The translations under genes and the position numbers were made by a program. The notes beneath the pieces are model-generated. The model searched no databases and was not told where the DNA came from. It saw only the letters and a program-made list of their open reading frames with translations. Positions 17,402 through 25,771 of a stretch of DNA of 64,000 bases are shown here, piece by piece. The stretch covers positions 28,586 through 92,585 of the forward strand of contig NZ_CABFMN010000055.1 in the NCBI RefSeq assembly GCF_901875635.1, read 5' to 3'. The DNA comes from Xylophilus ampelinus (GTDB lineage Bacteria; Pseudomonadota; Gammaproteobacteria; Burkholderiales; Burkholderiaceae_C). Position 1 is the stretch's first letter; each line of letters begins with the position of its first letter.

Positions 17402-17425
17402 CGCCGCACCGGCGGCCGCGCCGGT

Positions 17426-18283
17426 TCAGGGGATGTTGGCTGATGTGACCTGGAAGGGGCCGCCCGGCAGGCCGAAATCGCCGCCGTACTCGAAGGGGTC
17501 GGCGTTGCCGCTGCCCATCCCGCAGCCATTGGGCGCACCGCAGGCGCTGCCGCCGTAGTTGTGCATGATCACCGGCCCGTAGCGGTAGTTGCGCAGCGCC
17601 CGGCCGCCGTAGTCGGCCACCGAGACCACGTACGACTCCGCCCCGTGGTTGTCCGTGTCCTCCGCCGCGATCGGGTCCACCAGCCGCGTGTCCTTGAGCG
17701 TGCGCACCACCGAGCCGCTGTTGCCGTCGCCGGCAAAACGCACCCACTGCAGCTGGCGGTCCCCGCGCGAAGTGACGATCACCTCGCGGGTGATGTCCGG
17801 GAACACCGCGTTGCCCGCCTTCTCCTTGACCAGCGCGATGCCCGTCGGGTTGCGCCCCACCGCCACCGCGCCGACCTCCACGATGCTCGCCGCCGAGCCG
17901 TTGCCGGCCGTGGGGTAGTCGCCCAGGTTGAAGATGTGCAGCTGCCCGTCCTGCGTGGCCACCCAGGCGCGTCGGTTGGCGCCCCACGCGTAGGTCTTCA
18001 CGGCCGTGGGCCGGTTGGCCATCGACACCGTCTTGATGACCGTGGGTGTCTGGGCGGGGGCGCCGGCGAAGGTGCGCGGCCACTGCGAGTCGGCCGGGCC
18101 CACCGACGTGGTCACGCTGTAGTCCGCGTCGCTGCCGAAGTACATGCTCTGGTAGTACGCGAACAGCGGCCGAAGGTCCAGGAAGGCCACCTTCTGCTCT
18201 GACTTGGAGACCACCACCGCAACGCCGCCCTTGGCGTAGGTGTTGAAGTTGCGCCCCCCGGGCCGGAAGGTCGCTCGGTTGGC
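17426..18283. repeat. gene-converted segment, shared with 21089-21946
   Basis: About 858 bp at the 3' end of the two paralogous genes, in direct orientation 3,663 bp apart. By eye there are five mismatches in total. The stretch 17580-18261 (682 bp) is identical to 21243-21924. Similarity falls sharply upstream of 18283. Recombination between the two copies would delete pepP. Confidence 0.92.
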
Positions 18284-19480
18284 ACCGTTGCTCAGCGGCA
18301 GTGAAAAGGCCTGCTCGCGGGTGCCCTCGCTGAGATAGACGTTGCGGTCGACGCCCGTGGTGACCGAGATGTCCGTCGGCGCCTTCATGTCTGCAGGCAG
18401 CGGGACGTAGCCAAGCACCTTCATGTAACCGGTGTTGCCGAGGTTGGGCAGGCCCGGGTACAGGCCATTCCAATCCCCCCAGTAGTTCGATCCGCTGGGA
18501 TTGTTCGGCGTGCAGCCCTCGCACAGGCCGGCCAGGGCCACCACGGCGATCTCGCCGCGCAGGTTGGTCGTGTCCCACACGGTGATCAGCGCGAACTCGT
18601 TGCTGTTGGTCACGGCCACCGCCGTGGGCACCTTGCCCGGAGCCAGCTGGGCGCTGGCCTTGTTGGTCGAGGTGTTGGTCTGCGCAGAGGCGATGAAGCC
18701 GCTGTCGAACACCATCAGGCTGTTCATGCACCAGCCGGGCCGGCCCAGGCATCGCGCCACACCGACCGGATTGCCGACGGCCCCGCCGGCCTGCCGGTAC
18801 GACGCACCGTTGATCTCGTCAAGACCGGCGCCGTAGTACACCCACTTGAGTTCGGGCCGCTGCGAGAAGACCGCGTTGCTGACAGAGCTGATGGCCAGGT
18901 CGGCCACGCCCACGCGCTGCGCCGGTACATCGGGGATAAACGCGACATGGCCGCTGTTCGACGAGAAATCGCCGACCGTGTTGCTCCATGCGCCGACCTG
19001 CCACGTGCCGCAGGCGAGCTGTGGATCGCAGGGACGCTGCCCGCCGTTGCGGTCGGACACGAAGGCGTTGTCGTTTCGCTTGAACCAGGTGGGCACGCCG
19101 CTGTTGCCGGTGGTGCCGTAGGCCGAGGGCGCGGGTCCGTAGCGATAGTCGATCCCCCCGGCCTTGCCCATGGCTGCCGCCACCGTGCGGTAGCTGGCCG
19201 CGTCGACCGTGGTCGTGCCGCCCGTCAATGGGTCTGGGCCGCCGGGCGCAGGCGCCGCGGCACCGCCCGCCGAGCCAGAACCGGAACCGGAACCGGAACC
19301 GGAACCCGTCCCGGTGGCTGATGGGTTGGCCGCGGCGCCGGCAGCCGAGGGTGCGCTGCCGGCGCCAGCCAGTGCCGCCAAGCCGATCCCTCCGCCGCCG
19401 CCGCCGCCACCACCTCCCCCACAGGCCGTCAGGACCATGCCTGCGACGACGAGGGCTCCTCCAAGCGTTATTACTTTCAT
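17426..19480 (-). CDS. large exported lipoprotein, predicted beta-propeller, paralogue 1
   Basis: A 684-residue protein of unknown function. The N-terminus is a lipoprotein signal peptide with lipobox LTAC, Cys20 being lipidated. It is followed by a run of Gly and a (Gly-Ser)n linker to about residue 75. The mature part has repeated blade-like segments (VPTAVAVTNSNEFALITVWD, RPTAVKTYAWGANRRAWVAT, NPTGIALVKEKAG) resembling a YVTN/WD-type beta-propeller. The C-terminus is Gly-rich (NYGGSACGAPNGCGMGSG). It should sit on a periplasmic or outer-membrane face. The 3' part is almost identical to paralogue 2 (21089-23083). Convergent with murU, divergent from pepP. Confidence 0.85.
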   Translation of the reverse strand: MKVITLGGALVVAGMVLTACGGGGGGGGGGGIGLAALAGAGSAPSAAGAAANPSATGTGSGSGSGSGSGSAGGAAAPAPGGPDPLTGGTTTVDAASYRTVAAAMGKAGGIDYRYGPAPSAYGTTGNSGVPTWFKRNDNAFVSDRNGGQRPCDPQLACGTWQVGAWSNTVGDFSSNSGHVAFIPDVPAQRVGVADLAISSVSNAVFSQRPELKWVYYGAGLDEINGASYRQAGGAVGNPVGVARCLGRPGWCMNSLMVFDSGFIASAQTNTSTNKASAQLAPGKVPTAVAVTNSNEFALITVWDTTNLRGEIAVVALAGLCEGCTPNNPSGSNYWGDWNGLYPGLPNLGNTGYMKVLGYVPLPADMKAPTDISVTTGVDRNVYLSEGTREQAFSLPLSNGANRATFRPGGRNFNTYAKGGVAVVVSKSEQKVAFLDLRPLFAYYQSMYFGSDADYSVTTSVGPADSQWPRTFAGAPAQTPTVIKTVSMANRPTAVKTYAWGANRRAWVATQDGQLHIFNLGDYPTAGNGSAASIVEVGAVAVGRNPTGIALVKEKAGNAVFPDITREVIVTSRGDRQLQWVRFAGDGNSGSVVRTLKDTRLVDPIAAEDTDNHGAESYVVSVADYGGRALRNYRYGPVIMHNYGGSACGAPNGCGMGSGNADPFEYGGDFGLPGGPFQVTSANIP
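19276..19306. repeat. hexanucleotide tandem repeat (GGAACC)n
   Basis: Four to five consecutive GGAACC units encode the Gly-Ser linker of paralogue 1 on the minus strand. Unit gain or loss would keep the frame and change only linker length. Confidence 0.8.
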
Positions 19481-19607
19481 CCTATTAACTAAAGTTCCAA
19501 ATAACTATTTGTACATTGGCTCCTGTCCTACAGGCAAACATCCTTGCAAATCTTTTCCGAGTCGTTGTGGAAATGCGGCCGAGTTGTTACGTACGTATAG
19601 TGAGTCC

Positions 19608-20993
19608 ATGAACAGCGCCCTCTACGCACAACGTCGCGCCCGTCTGGCGGCGCAGCTCGGCCCTGACGGCATCGCCATCGTGCCGACGGCGCCCGAGCAG
19701 CCGCGCAACCGCGACACGGATTTCCTGTATCGGCACGACAGCTACTTCTATTACCTGACCGGCTTCACCGAGCCCAGCGCCTGGCTGGTGCTGGCCGGCG
19801 ACGGCCGCGCCACGCTGTTCTGCGCCCCCAAGGACCTCGAACGCGAGATCTGGGACGGCTACCGCCTCGGCCCCGAGGCGGCACCGGGCATGCTCGGCGT
19901 CGACGAGGCCTTCTCCGTCGCCACGCTCGACACCGCCCTGCCGCGCCTGCTGGAAAACCGCGGCACCGTGTGGTACCCCTTCGCCACGCACCCGGGGCTC
20001 GAATCGCGCGTCGACGGCTGGCTGCAGAAGGTGCGTGCCCGCGTGCGCTTCGGTGCACTGTGCCCCGAGCAGCAGCGCGACCTGTGCGGCCCGCTCGACG
20101 AGATGCGACTCGTCAAGGACGCGCACGAGCAGGACATCATGCGCCGCGCGGCCGACATCAGCGCGCGCGCCCACATCCGCGCGATGCAGACCTCGGCCCG
20201 CATGCTGCGCGCCGGCCAGGAGGTGCGCGAATACCACCTCGACGCCGAGCTGCTGCACGAGTTCCGCCTTGGTGGCTCGCAGTACCCGGCCTACGGCTCG
20301 ATCGTGGCCGCGGGCGCCAATGCCTGCGTGCTGCACTACCGCGCCGACGCGGCCCCGGTGCGTGCCGGCGAACTGGTGCTGATCGACGCCGGCTGCGAAC
20401 TCGACGGCTACGCGAGCGACATCACGCGCACCTTCCCGGCCGACGGCAGGTTCACCGGGCCGCAGCGCGCCCTGTACGACCTGGTGCTGGCGAGCCAGGA
20501 CGCTGCGGTGGCGGCGACACGGGCCGGCCAGCGCTTCAACGACCCGCACGAGGCGACCGTGAAGGTGCTGGCGCAGGGCCTGCTCGACCTGGGCCTGCTC
20601 GACGCCAACAAGGTGGGCTCGGTGCAGGACGTGATCGACAATCGCAGCTACTTCCAGTTCTACATGCACCGCACCGGCCACTGGCTGGGCATGGACGTGC
20701 ACGATTGCGGCAGCTATGTGGAGCCCACGCAGGTGGGTGAAGTCAGCGAACGCAAGGACCCGCTCTCGGGCGAGCTCATCAAGAACCGCCCCAGCCGCAT
20801 CCTGCAGCCCGGCATGGTGCTGACCATCGAGCCCGGCCTGTACGTGCGGCCTGCCGAGGGCGTGCCCGAGCGGTTCCACAACATCGGCATCCGCATCGAG
20901 GACGACGCCATCGTGACGGAGCACGGCTGCGAACTGATCACGCGCGGCGTGCCGGTTCAGGCCGACGAGATCGAAGCGCTGATGCGCGGGTGA
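19608..20993 (+). CDS. pepP: Xaa-Pro aminopeptidase (aminopeptidase P)
   Basis: A 461-residue cytoplasmic M24B metallopeptidase removing N-terminal residues before proline. It has the AMP_N domain (residues about 1-140) and the pita-bread catalytic domain with metal ligands Asp and Asp in DAGCELDGYASDITRTFP, His in RTGHWLGMDVHD, and Glu in TIEPGLYV and IRIEDDAIV. ATG 19608 starts the usual MNSALYAQRRARLAAQL; upstream codons are the divergent AT-rich promoter region. It is followed by a strong terminator. Flanked on both sides by the two paralogous exported-protein genes. Confidence 0.95.
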   Translation: MNSALYAQRRARLAAQLGPDGIAIVPTAPEQPRNRDTDFLYRHDSYFYYLTGFTEPSAWLVLAGDGRATLFCAPKDLEREIWDGYRLGPEAAPGMLGVDEAFSVATLDTALPRLLENRGTVWYPFATHPGLESRVDGWLQKVRARVRFGALCPEQQRDLCGPLDEMRLVKDAHEQDIMRRAADISARAHIRAMQTSARMLRAGQEVREYHLDAELLHEFRLGGSQYPAYGSIVAAGANACVLHYRADAAPVRAGELVLIDAGCELDGYASDITRTFPADGRFTGPQRALYDLVLASQDAAVAATRAGQRFNDPHEATVKVLAQGLLDLGLLDANKVGSVQDVIDNRSYFQFYMHRTGHWLGMDVHDCGSYVEPTQVGEVSERKDPLSGELIKNRPSRILQPGMVLTIEPGLYVRPAEGVPERFHNIGIRIEDDAIVTEHGCELITRGVPVQADEIEALMRG

Positions 20994-21036
20994 ATCGCAG
21001 CGGGCCCGTCGCCGACGGGCCCGCTGCGATTCTTTT
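20993..21036 (+). terminator. rho-independent terminator of pepP
   Basis: An 18-bp perfect stem, AATCGCAGCGGGCCCGTC with its complement, a 3-base loop, then CTTTT. It begins at the last base of the pepP stop codon. The stem lies just beyond the stop of paralogue 2 on the other strand, where it could also act in the opposite direction. Confidence 0.92.
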
Positions 21037-21088
21037 CCGCCCCGCGTGCCGGGCTGCATCCCGCGCAGCCAACCCGGCCGCGCGGCGC

Positions 21089-23083
21089 TCAGGGGATGTT
21101 GGCCGATGTGACCTGGAAGGGGCCGCCGGGCAGGCCGAAATCGCCGCCGTACTCGAAGGGGTCGCCGTTGCCGCTGCCCATCCCGCAGCCATTGGGCGCA
21201 CCGCAGGCGCTGCCGCCGTAGTTGTGCATGATCACCGGCCCATAGCGGTAGTTGCGCAGCGCCCGGCCGCCGTAGTCGGCCACCGAGACCACGTACGACT
21301 CCGCCCCGTGGTTGTCCGTGTCCTCCGCCGCGATCGGGTCCACCAGCCGCGTGTCCTTGAGCGTGCGCACCACCGAGCCGCTGTTGCCGTCGCCGGCAAA
21401 ACGCACCCACTGCAGCTGGCGGTCCCCGCGCGAAGTGACGATCACCTCGCGGGTGATGTCCGGGAACACCGCGTTGCCCGCCTTCTCCTTGACCAGCGCG
21501 ATGCCCGTCGGGTTGCGCCCCACCGCCACCGCGCCGACCTCCACGATGCTCGCCGCCGAGCCGTTGCCGGCCGTGGGGTAGTCGCCCAGGTTGAAGATGT
21601 GCAGCTGCCCGTCCTGCGTGGCCACCCAGGCGCGTCGGTTGGCGCCCCACGCGTAGGTCTTCACGGCCGTGGGCCGGTTGGCCATCGACACCGTCTTGAT
21701 GACCGTGGGTGTCTGGGCGGGGGCGCCGGCGAAGGTGCGCGGCCACTGCGAGTCGGCCGGGCCCACCGACGTGGTCACGCTGTAGTCCGCGTCGCTGCCG
21801 AAGTACATGCTCTGGTAGTACGCGAACAGCGGCCGAAGGTCCAGGAAGGCCACCTTCTGCTCTGACTTGGAGACCACCACCGCAACGCCGCCCTTGGCGT
21901 AGGTGTTGAAGTTGCGCCCCCCGGACCGGAAGGTCGCTCGGTTGGCCGCCTTGTTCAGGGGCAGGTCGAAGGTGGATTCCCGGCCCGGAACGCCGGCAGG
22001 GAGGTACGCCGTGCGATTCACGCCAGTGGTGACCGAAATGCTCGTCGGCGCCTTCATGTCCGCAGGCAGCGGAACGTAGCCCAGCACCTTCATGTACGCC
22101 GTGTTGCCGAGGTTGGGCAGACCGGGGTAGAGCCCTTGCCACTCTCCCCACCATGAAGCGGGCGAAGCCGGCTTGGCGGGCGTGCAGCCCTCGCACAGGC
22201 CCGCCAACGCCACCACGGCGACCTCGCCGCGCAGGTTGACCGTGTCCCACACGGTGATCAGCGCGAACTCGTTGCTGTTGGTCACGGCCGCCGCCGTGGG
22301 CACCTTGCCCGGCGCCAGCCGGGCGCTGGCCTTGTTGGTCGAGGTGTTGGACTGCGCGAAGCCGATGAAGCCGTTGTCGAACACCATCAGGCTGTTCATG
22401 CACCAGCCGGGCCGGCCCTCGCATCGCGCCACGCCGACCGGGTTGCCGATCGGCGCACCGGCCCGGCGGTACGCGAGGGCGCTGATCTCGTCGAGGCCTC
22501 CACCGTAGTACACCCACATCAGCTCGGGCCGCTGCGAGAACACCTCGTTGCTGGTCGAGCTGATTCCCAGGCCGGCCATGCCCAGGCGCTGCGACGGCGA
22601 CTCCGGGATATAGGCGACGTGGCCGACGTTGGAGGCGAAGTCCCCGACCTCGTTGCTCCATGTGCCGACCTGCCAGGTGCCGCAGAAGGCCGGATCGCAA
22701 CCGCGCTTGCCGCCCTGGCGGTCGGACACGAAGGCATGGTCGGCGCGCTTCGACCAGGTCGGCAGGCCGCCGTTGCCGGTGGTGCCGTAGGCCGCCGGTC
22801 CGGGGCCGTACCGGTACTCGATGCCGGCAGCCTTGCCGATGTTGGCGGCCATGGCCCGGTAGGAAGCCGCATCGTCGCCGACCGACGGACGCGGCGAGCC
22901 GGTATCGGCCAGCGCCGTGCTCCCGGTGGCTCGCGCCGCCGGGGCCTGGGCGATGCTCATCGAGCGCATCTCGGCGGCCTGCGCCAGGGCCGCGCGTGGC
23001 GCCATCCCGGCATCGCCGGCCCCATACGCGGCCAGTGCGATGCCCGCCACCACCAGCGCCTTGCCCATGCTCATTGCTTGCAT
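21089..23083 (-). CDS. large exported protein, predicted beta-propeller, paralogue 2
   Basis: A 664-residue paralogue of 17426-19480. The signal peptide MQAMSMGKALVVAGIALAAY keeps the core but has LAAY where paralogue 1 has the lipobox LTAC, so no lipidation is expected; cleavage after a later ALA is plausible, giving a soluble secreted or periplasmic protein. It lacks the Gly/Gly-Ser linker. The N-terminal half has diverged; the C-terminal 285 residues are nearly identical (gene conversion). ATG 23083 is chosen with AGGAC upstream; ATGs at 23074 and 23068 are alternatives. Confidence 0.83.
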   Translation of the reverse strand: MQAMSMGKALVVAGIALAAYGAGDAGMAPRAALAQAAEMRSMSIAQAPAARATGSTALADTGSPRPSVGDDAASYRAMAANIGKAAGIEYRYGPGPAAYGTTGNGGLPTWSKRADHAFVSDRQGGKRGCDPAFCGTWQVGTWSNEVGDFASNVGHVAYIPESPSQRLGMAGLGISSTSNEVFSQRPELMWVYYGGGLDEISALAYRRAGAPIGNPVGVARCEGRPGWCMNSLMVFDNGFIGFAQSNTSTNKASARLAPGKVPTAAAVTNSNEFALITVWDTVNLRGEVAVVALAGLCEGCTPAKPASPASWWGEWQGLYPGLPNLGNTAYMKVLGYVPLPADMKAPTSISVTTGVNRTAYLPAGVPGRESTFDLPLNKAANRATFRSGGRNFNTYAKGGVAVVVSKSEQKVAFLDLRPLFAYYQSMYFGSDADYSVTTSVGPADSQWPRTFAGAPAQTPTVIKTVSMANRPTAVKTYAWGANRRAWVATQDGQLHIFNLGDYPTAGNGSAASIVEVGAVAVGRNPTGIALVKEKAGNAVFPDITREVIVTSRGDRQLQWVRFAGDGNSGSVVRTLKDTRLVDPIAAEDTDNHGAESYVVSVADYGGRALRNYRYGPVIMHNYGGSACGAPNGCGMGSGNGDPFEYGGDFGLPGGPFQVTSANIP

Positions 23084-23177
23084 GGCGAAAGTGTCCTGTC
23101 GACGGTGCGGATCGTCCAGCAAAGCCCCGACGGATGGACGGCCGCGCGGCCTGCGCAACGCCCCGGCGCCGCCGCAG

Positions 23178-23273
23178 GGAGCGCTCGCGCGAACATGGCG
23201 CGGGATCGACCACCGGCGCCTCGCCGTCGATCAGTTCGGCCAGCAGACGCCCGCTCGCGGAGCCCGGCGTGAA
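23178..23273 (-). pseudogene. possible remnant of a DadA-like FAD oxidoreductase C-terminus
   Basis: In the 336 bp between paralogue 2 and the PepSY gene, one minus-strand frame reads GSASGRLLAELIDGEAPVVD followed by PAP. This resembles the extreme C-terminus of D-amino-acid dehydrogenase/FAD oxidases (SGR-LADL--G--P-IDP). No upstream catalytic domain or start is present. The rest of this stretch holds nothing I recognise. Confidence 0.35.
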
Positions 23274-23419
23274 GTCACCGCACCGCCGGACAACCGGCAC
23301 GCACACGTGCCACGGACGGTGGCCGCGTCCGTGGTGTGAGCCGGCTGGTCTGAGAAGCCCTGCGGCGCCGGCGGGGTTTGGCGCCGCGCCTCGGCGCGGC
23401 ATGGGACAAGAATGCCGCC

Positions 23420-24034
23420 ATGAGCACACGCATTCCTTCCCGATCGATCGCCCTCGCCGCCACACCGGACCGGCAGGCTGCCCTGCGCCGCCGGCTGGCG
23501 CTGTCCGCCCTGACCGGGGCGCTGCTCGGCGGTGCGGCCTGGCTGGCCGCACCGCGTGCCGAGGCGGCCGAACCCGCCGTGCTCGCGGCCGTTGCCGCGC
23601 GCGCCACCCTGCCGCTGGCCGAGGCGATCGCCAGCGTGGAGAAGAGCGCGCCGGGTCGCCTGGTGGAGGCCGAGCTGGAAGACGAGCGCATCGATGCGCA
23701 GGGCGCGCCGCTGTACGAGATGACGCTGGCCACGCCGCAGGGCCAGCGCGAGGACCTGATGGTCAGCGCCGCCACGGGCCAGGTCGTCAGCCGCAAGGCG
23801 GACGGCACGCTCAAGCGCAAGGAGGCCGACCGGCTGAAGGCCGCCACGCTGGCGATGCCGCAGGCCGTGCGCACGGCGCTGGAGCGCCAGGGCGGCCGCG
23901 CGGTCAAGGCCGAGCTCGACAGCCACTTCGGCACTGTCGTCTACGAGGTGGAAATCCTCACGCCGCAGGGCACCCTCGCCGAGGTGAAGGTGCACGCAGG
24001 CAACGGGCAGATCGTGAGCGTGGCCGGCAAGTAG
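23420..24034 (+). CDS. PepSY-domain exported protein
   Basis: A 204-residue protein with a hydrophobic segment at residues 22-46 (LALSALTGALLGGAAWLA, ending AEAAE), a signal peptide or anchor. Two PepSY-like domains follow: LAEAIASVEKSAPGRLVEAE with REDLMVSAATGQVVS, and LAMPQAVRTALERQGGRAVK with LAEVKVHAGNGQIVSVAG. PepSY domains occur in periplasmic or secreted proteins and are thought to inhibit proteases or modulate partner proteins. ATG 23420 is preferred. It converges with the amine oxidase gene; a repeat copy lies between. Confidence 0.85.
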   Translation: MSTRIPSRSIALAATPDRQAALRRRLALSALTGALLGGAAWLAAPRAEAAEPAVLAAVAARATLPLAEAIASVEKSAPGRLVEAELEDERIDAQGAPLYEMTLATPQGQREDLMVSAATGQVVSRKADGTLKRKEADRLKAATLAMPQAVRTALERQGGRAVKAELDSHFGTVVYEVEILTPQGTLAEVKVHAGNGQIVSVAGK

Positions 24035-24040
24035 CTGGCG

Positions 24041-24110
24041 GATTGCTCCTTTTTTGATAGCTGCTTGCGCCCATGGGACGGGCGCGAACGGCCGATTCGG
24101 CTCGCAACCT
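24041..24110 (+). repeat. dispersed 65-bp palindromic repeat, copy d
   Basis: Between the convergent PepSY and amine oxidase genes. ATTGCTCC, TTTTTTGATAGCTGCTTGCG, CCCATGGGACGGGCGC, CGGCCGATTCGGCTCG. It is nearly identical to copy e, 180 bp away, suggesting local duplication. Confidence 0.85.
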
Positions 24111-24111
24111 C

Positions 24112-25764
24112 TCAGGCCGCGGCGCCCGCCAGATGCCCGCGCGTGAAGGCCTCTTCGAAGATGGAGTAGCCAGCCCAGTCGGCATGGGCGAAGGCGAGTC
24201 GACCGGCGATGGGGGCCGGCTGCTCCTCTTTTGATAGCTGCTCGCGCCCGTGGGACGGGCGCAAATGGCCGATTTGGCTCAAAAGTCCGGGGGTGGGAAT
24301 CGCCATCGCATGGCCATAGCGCGTGATGTCGATGCGCGTGGCGAGCCGTGGCAGGTCCGGGTGCGGCACGGACAGCTCGACCAGCAGCTCGTCGCGCCAG
24401 GCGCTCCACGGCGCGTCGAGCAACCGACGACGCCCCTCGGCCGCGGTGGCGCCGTCGAAGCCGCTGGGACCGAGCGGCCGGTACCAGCTCAGGACGGTGG
24501 CGCGCGGCGTCGGGTCCAGCGTCTGGTGGCGCGCGTCAACGTAGCCCAGGCCGCGCGTGCCGTAGACGACGTTGTCCCAACTCGGCGCGGCGCCGGGCCG
24601 GTCCTGCAGCGGCGCGCGCAGGTGCACGTTGGCCACCAGCCACGGCGCGTATTGCAGCCGGGCGGCGGCCTGGCGCAGGAAGTCCGGCGCCTGCTCCACC
24701 ACGCGGGCGGCGATGAAGGCGGGCAGGGCGACGATGCAGCGCTCGGCCTGCCAGCGCACGACGCGCCCCGTGGCGGCGTCCCAGGCGTCGACCTCGACGC
24801 CGTGCCGCGCGTCGGCGATGCGCAGCACGGCGTGGCCGGTGCGCAGGCGTTCGCCCAGTGGCGCCGCCAGGCGCTGGGTGAGCCAGCCATTGCCTTCGGG
24901 CCAGGTGAGGACGGCATCGCGTTCGCCGCCGTCGGCGCCCGGCTCGCCCGGCGGATGGAAGCCGTGCCGGCTGGCGAAGTAGTGGATGCCGGCCCAGGCC
25001 GACACATGGGCGATGCCGGCGCCGTAGTCGTCGCGGCAGCAGTAGTCGAGGTACCAGCGCAGTTGGGGATCGGTCAGCCCTTCGCGGTCGAGCCAGGCGG
25101 CGAAGGGTTCGGCGTCCAGCACCAGCGCCACGGCCCTCGCGTCGGCCGTGCCCGACGCGCGAAAGGCGGGGATGGTGAAGTGCGCCTCGCGCTGCAGCGC
25201 GTCGACGCGCCGGCCGAAACGCTGGTACTGGTCCAGCGTGGCAGCGTCCACGCCCTGCAGCGGCAGCAGGCCGTCCTGCCACTCGCCCCGAAAGAAGAGG
25301 CGCTCCTGCGGGCTGTGGCACAGGTGGCGCTCGTCGTATTCCCAGCGGCCAGCGATGCGGCGGCGCAGGCCCAGTTCTTCCAGCAGGTCCTGCACCTCGT
25401 GCGCAGGCTCGCCGGGCGTCGGCAGGTAGTGCGCGCCCAGCGGGCAGGCGATGCCGCTCACGTGGCCACCGCGGGCGTTGCCGCCGGCGCGGTCTTCCAG
25501 TTCGAGCAGCACGAAGTCTTCCGTACCGGCCAGGCGCAGCGCCCGCGCCGCGGCCAGCCCGGCCACGCCACCGCCGGCGACGACCACGCGCGTGCGGCGT
25601 GTTTCGGCCGGCACGGCGCCGCGGCCCGCGCCATCGCGCCAGGCATGGCCGCGCCCGACGTCGATGCCGGTGAAGCCGCCGTCGATGGGCGGGCTCGACT
25701 CGCAGCCGGCCAGCGCCAGGACGCCGGCGGAGGCGCCGATGAAATCGCGGCGGCGCAAGGTCAT
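24112..25764 (-). CDS. Tat-exported FAD-dependent amine oxidase/flavoprotein
   Basis: A 550-residue FAD enzyme of the monoamine/polyamine oxidase-protoporphyrinogen oxidase superfamily. The N-terminus has a twin-arginine signal (TLRRRDFIGASAGVLALAGC) ending in a lipobox, so a folded, lipid-anchored periplasmic protein is predicted. The dinucleotide motif is VVVAGGGVAGLAAARALRLA, followed by GGNARGG. Residues about 490-515 are encoded by repeat copy e. Its start is 7 bp after the stop of the spermidine-synthase-like gene, so it is the last gene of the SPFH operon. A polyamine substrate is plausible only by context. Confidence 0.87.
   Translation of the reverse strand: MTLRRRDFIGASAGVLALAGCESSPPIDGGFTGIDVGRGHAWRDGAGRGAVPAETRRTRVVVAGGGVAGLAAARALRLAGTEDFVLLELEDRAGGNARGGHVSGIACPLGAHYLPTPGEPAHEVQDLLEELGLRRRIAGRWEYDERHLCHSPQERLFFRGEWQDGLLPLQGVDAATLDQYQRFGRRVDALQREAHFTIPAFRASGTADARAVALVLDAEPFAAWLDREGLTDPQLRWYLDYCCRDDYGAGIAHVSAWAGIHYFASRHGFHPPGEPGADGGERDAVLTWPEGNGWLTQRLAAPLGERLRTGHAVLRIADARHGVEVDAWDAATGRVVRWQAERCIVALPAFIAARVVEQAPDFLRQAAARLQYAPWLVANVHLRAPLQDRPGAAPSWDNVVYGTRGLGYVDARHQTLDPTPRATVLSWYRPLGPSGFDGATAAEGRRRLLDAPWSAWRDELLVELSVPHPDLPRLATRIDITRYGHAMAIPTPGLLSQIGHLRPSHGREQLSKEEQPAPIAGRLAFAHADWAGYSIFEEAFTRGHLAGAAA
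24220..24295 (+). repeat. dispersed 65-bp palindromic repeat, copy e (inside amine oxidase CDS)
   Basis: The complete repeat (TGCTCCTCTTTTGATAGCTG, CTCGCGCCCGTGGGACGGGC, AAATGGCCGATTTGGCTC) lies in frame within the amine oxidase gene, encoding LLSQIGHLRPSHGREQLSKE on the minus strand. It falls between the conserved HAMAIPTPG segment and the RLAFAHADWAGYS segment. Confidence 0.9.
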
Positions 25765-25771
25765 GGGGCGC

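Noticed and set aside
18841..19100. Poly-Gly tract of paralogue 1 as a frameshifting phase-variable tract
   Set aside because: The Gly codons are mixed GCC/GGC-type triplets and the GGAACC units change length in steps of six, so the frame would be kept.
19587..23552. 1,321-codon minus-strand frame
   Set aside because: A GC-rich artefact spanning pepP antisense and an alternate frame of paralogue 2; only a short piece near 23178-23273 looks protein-like.
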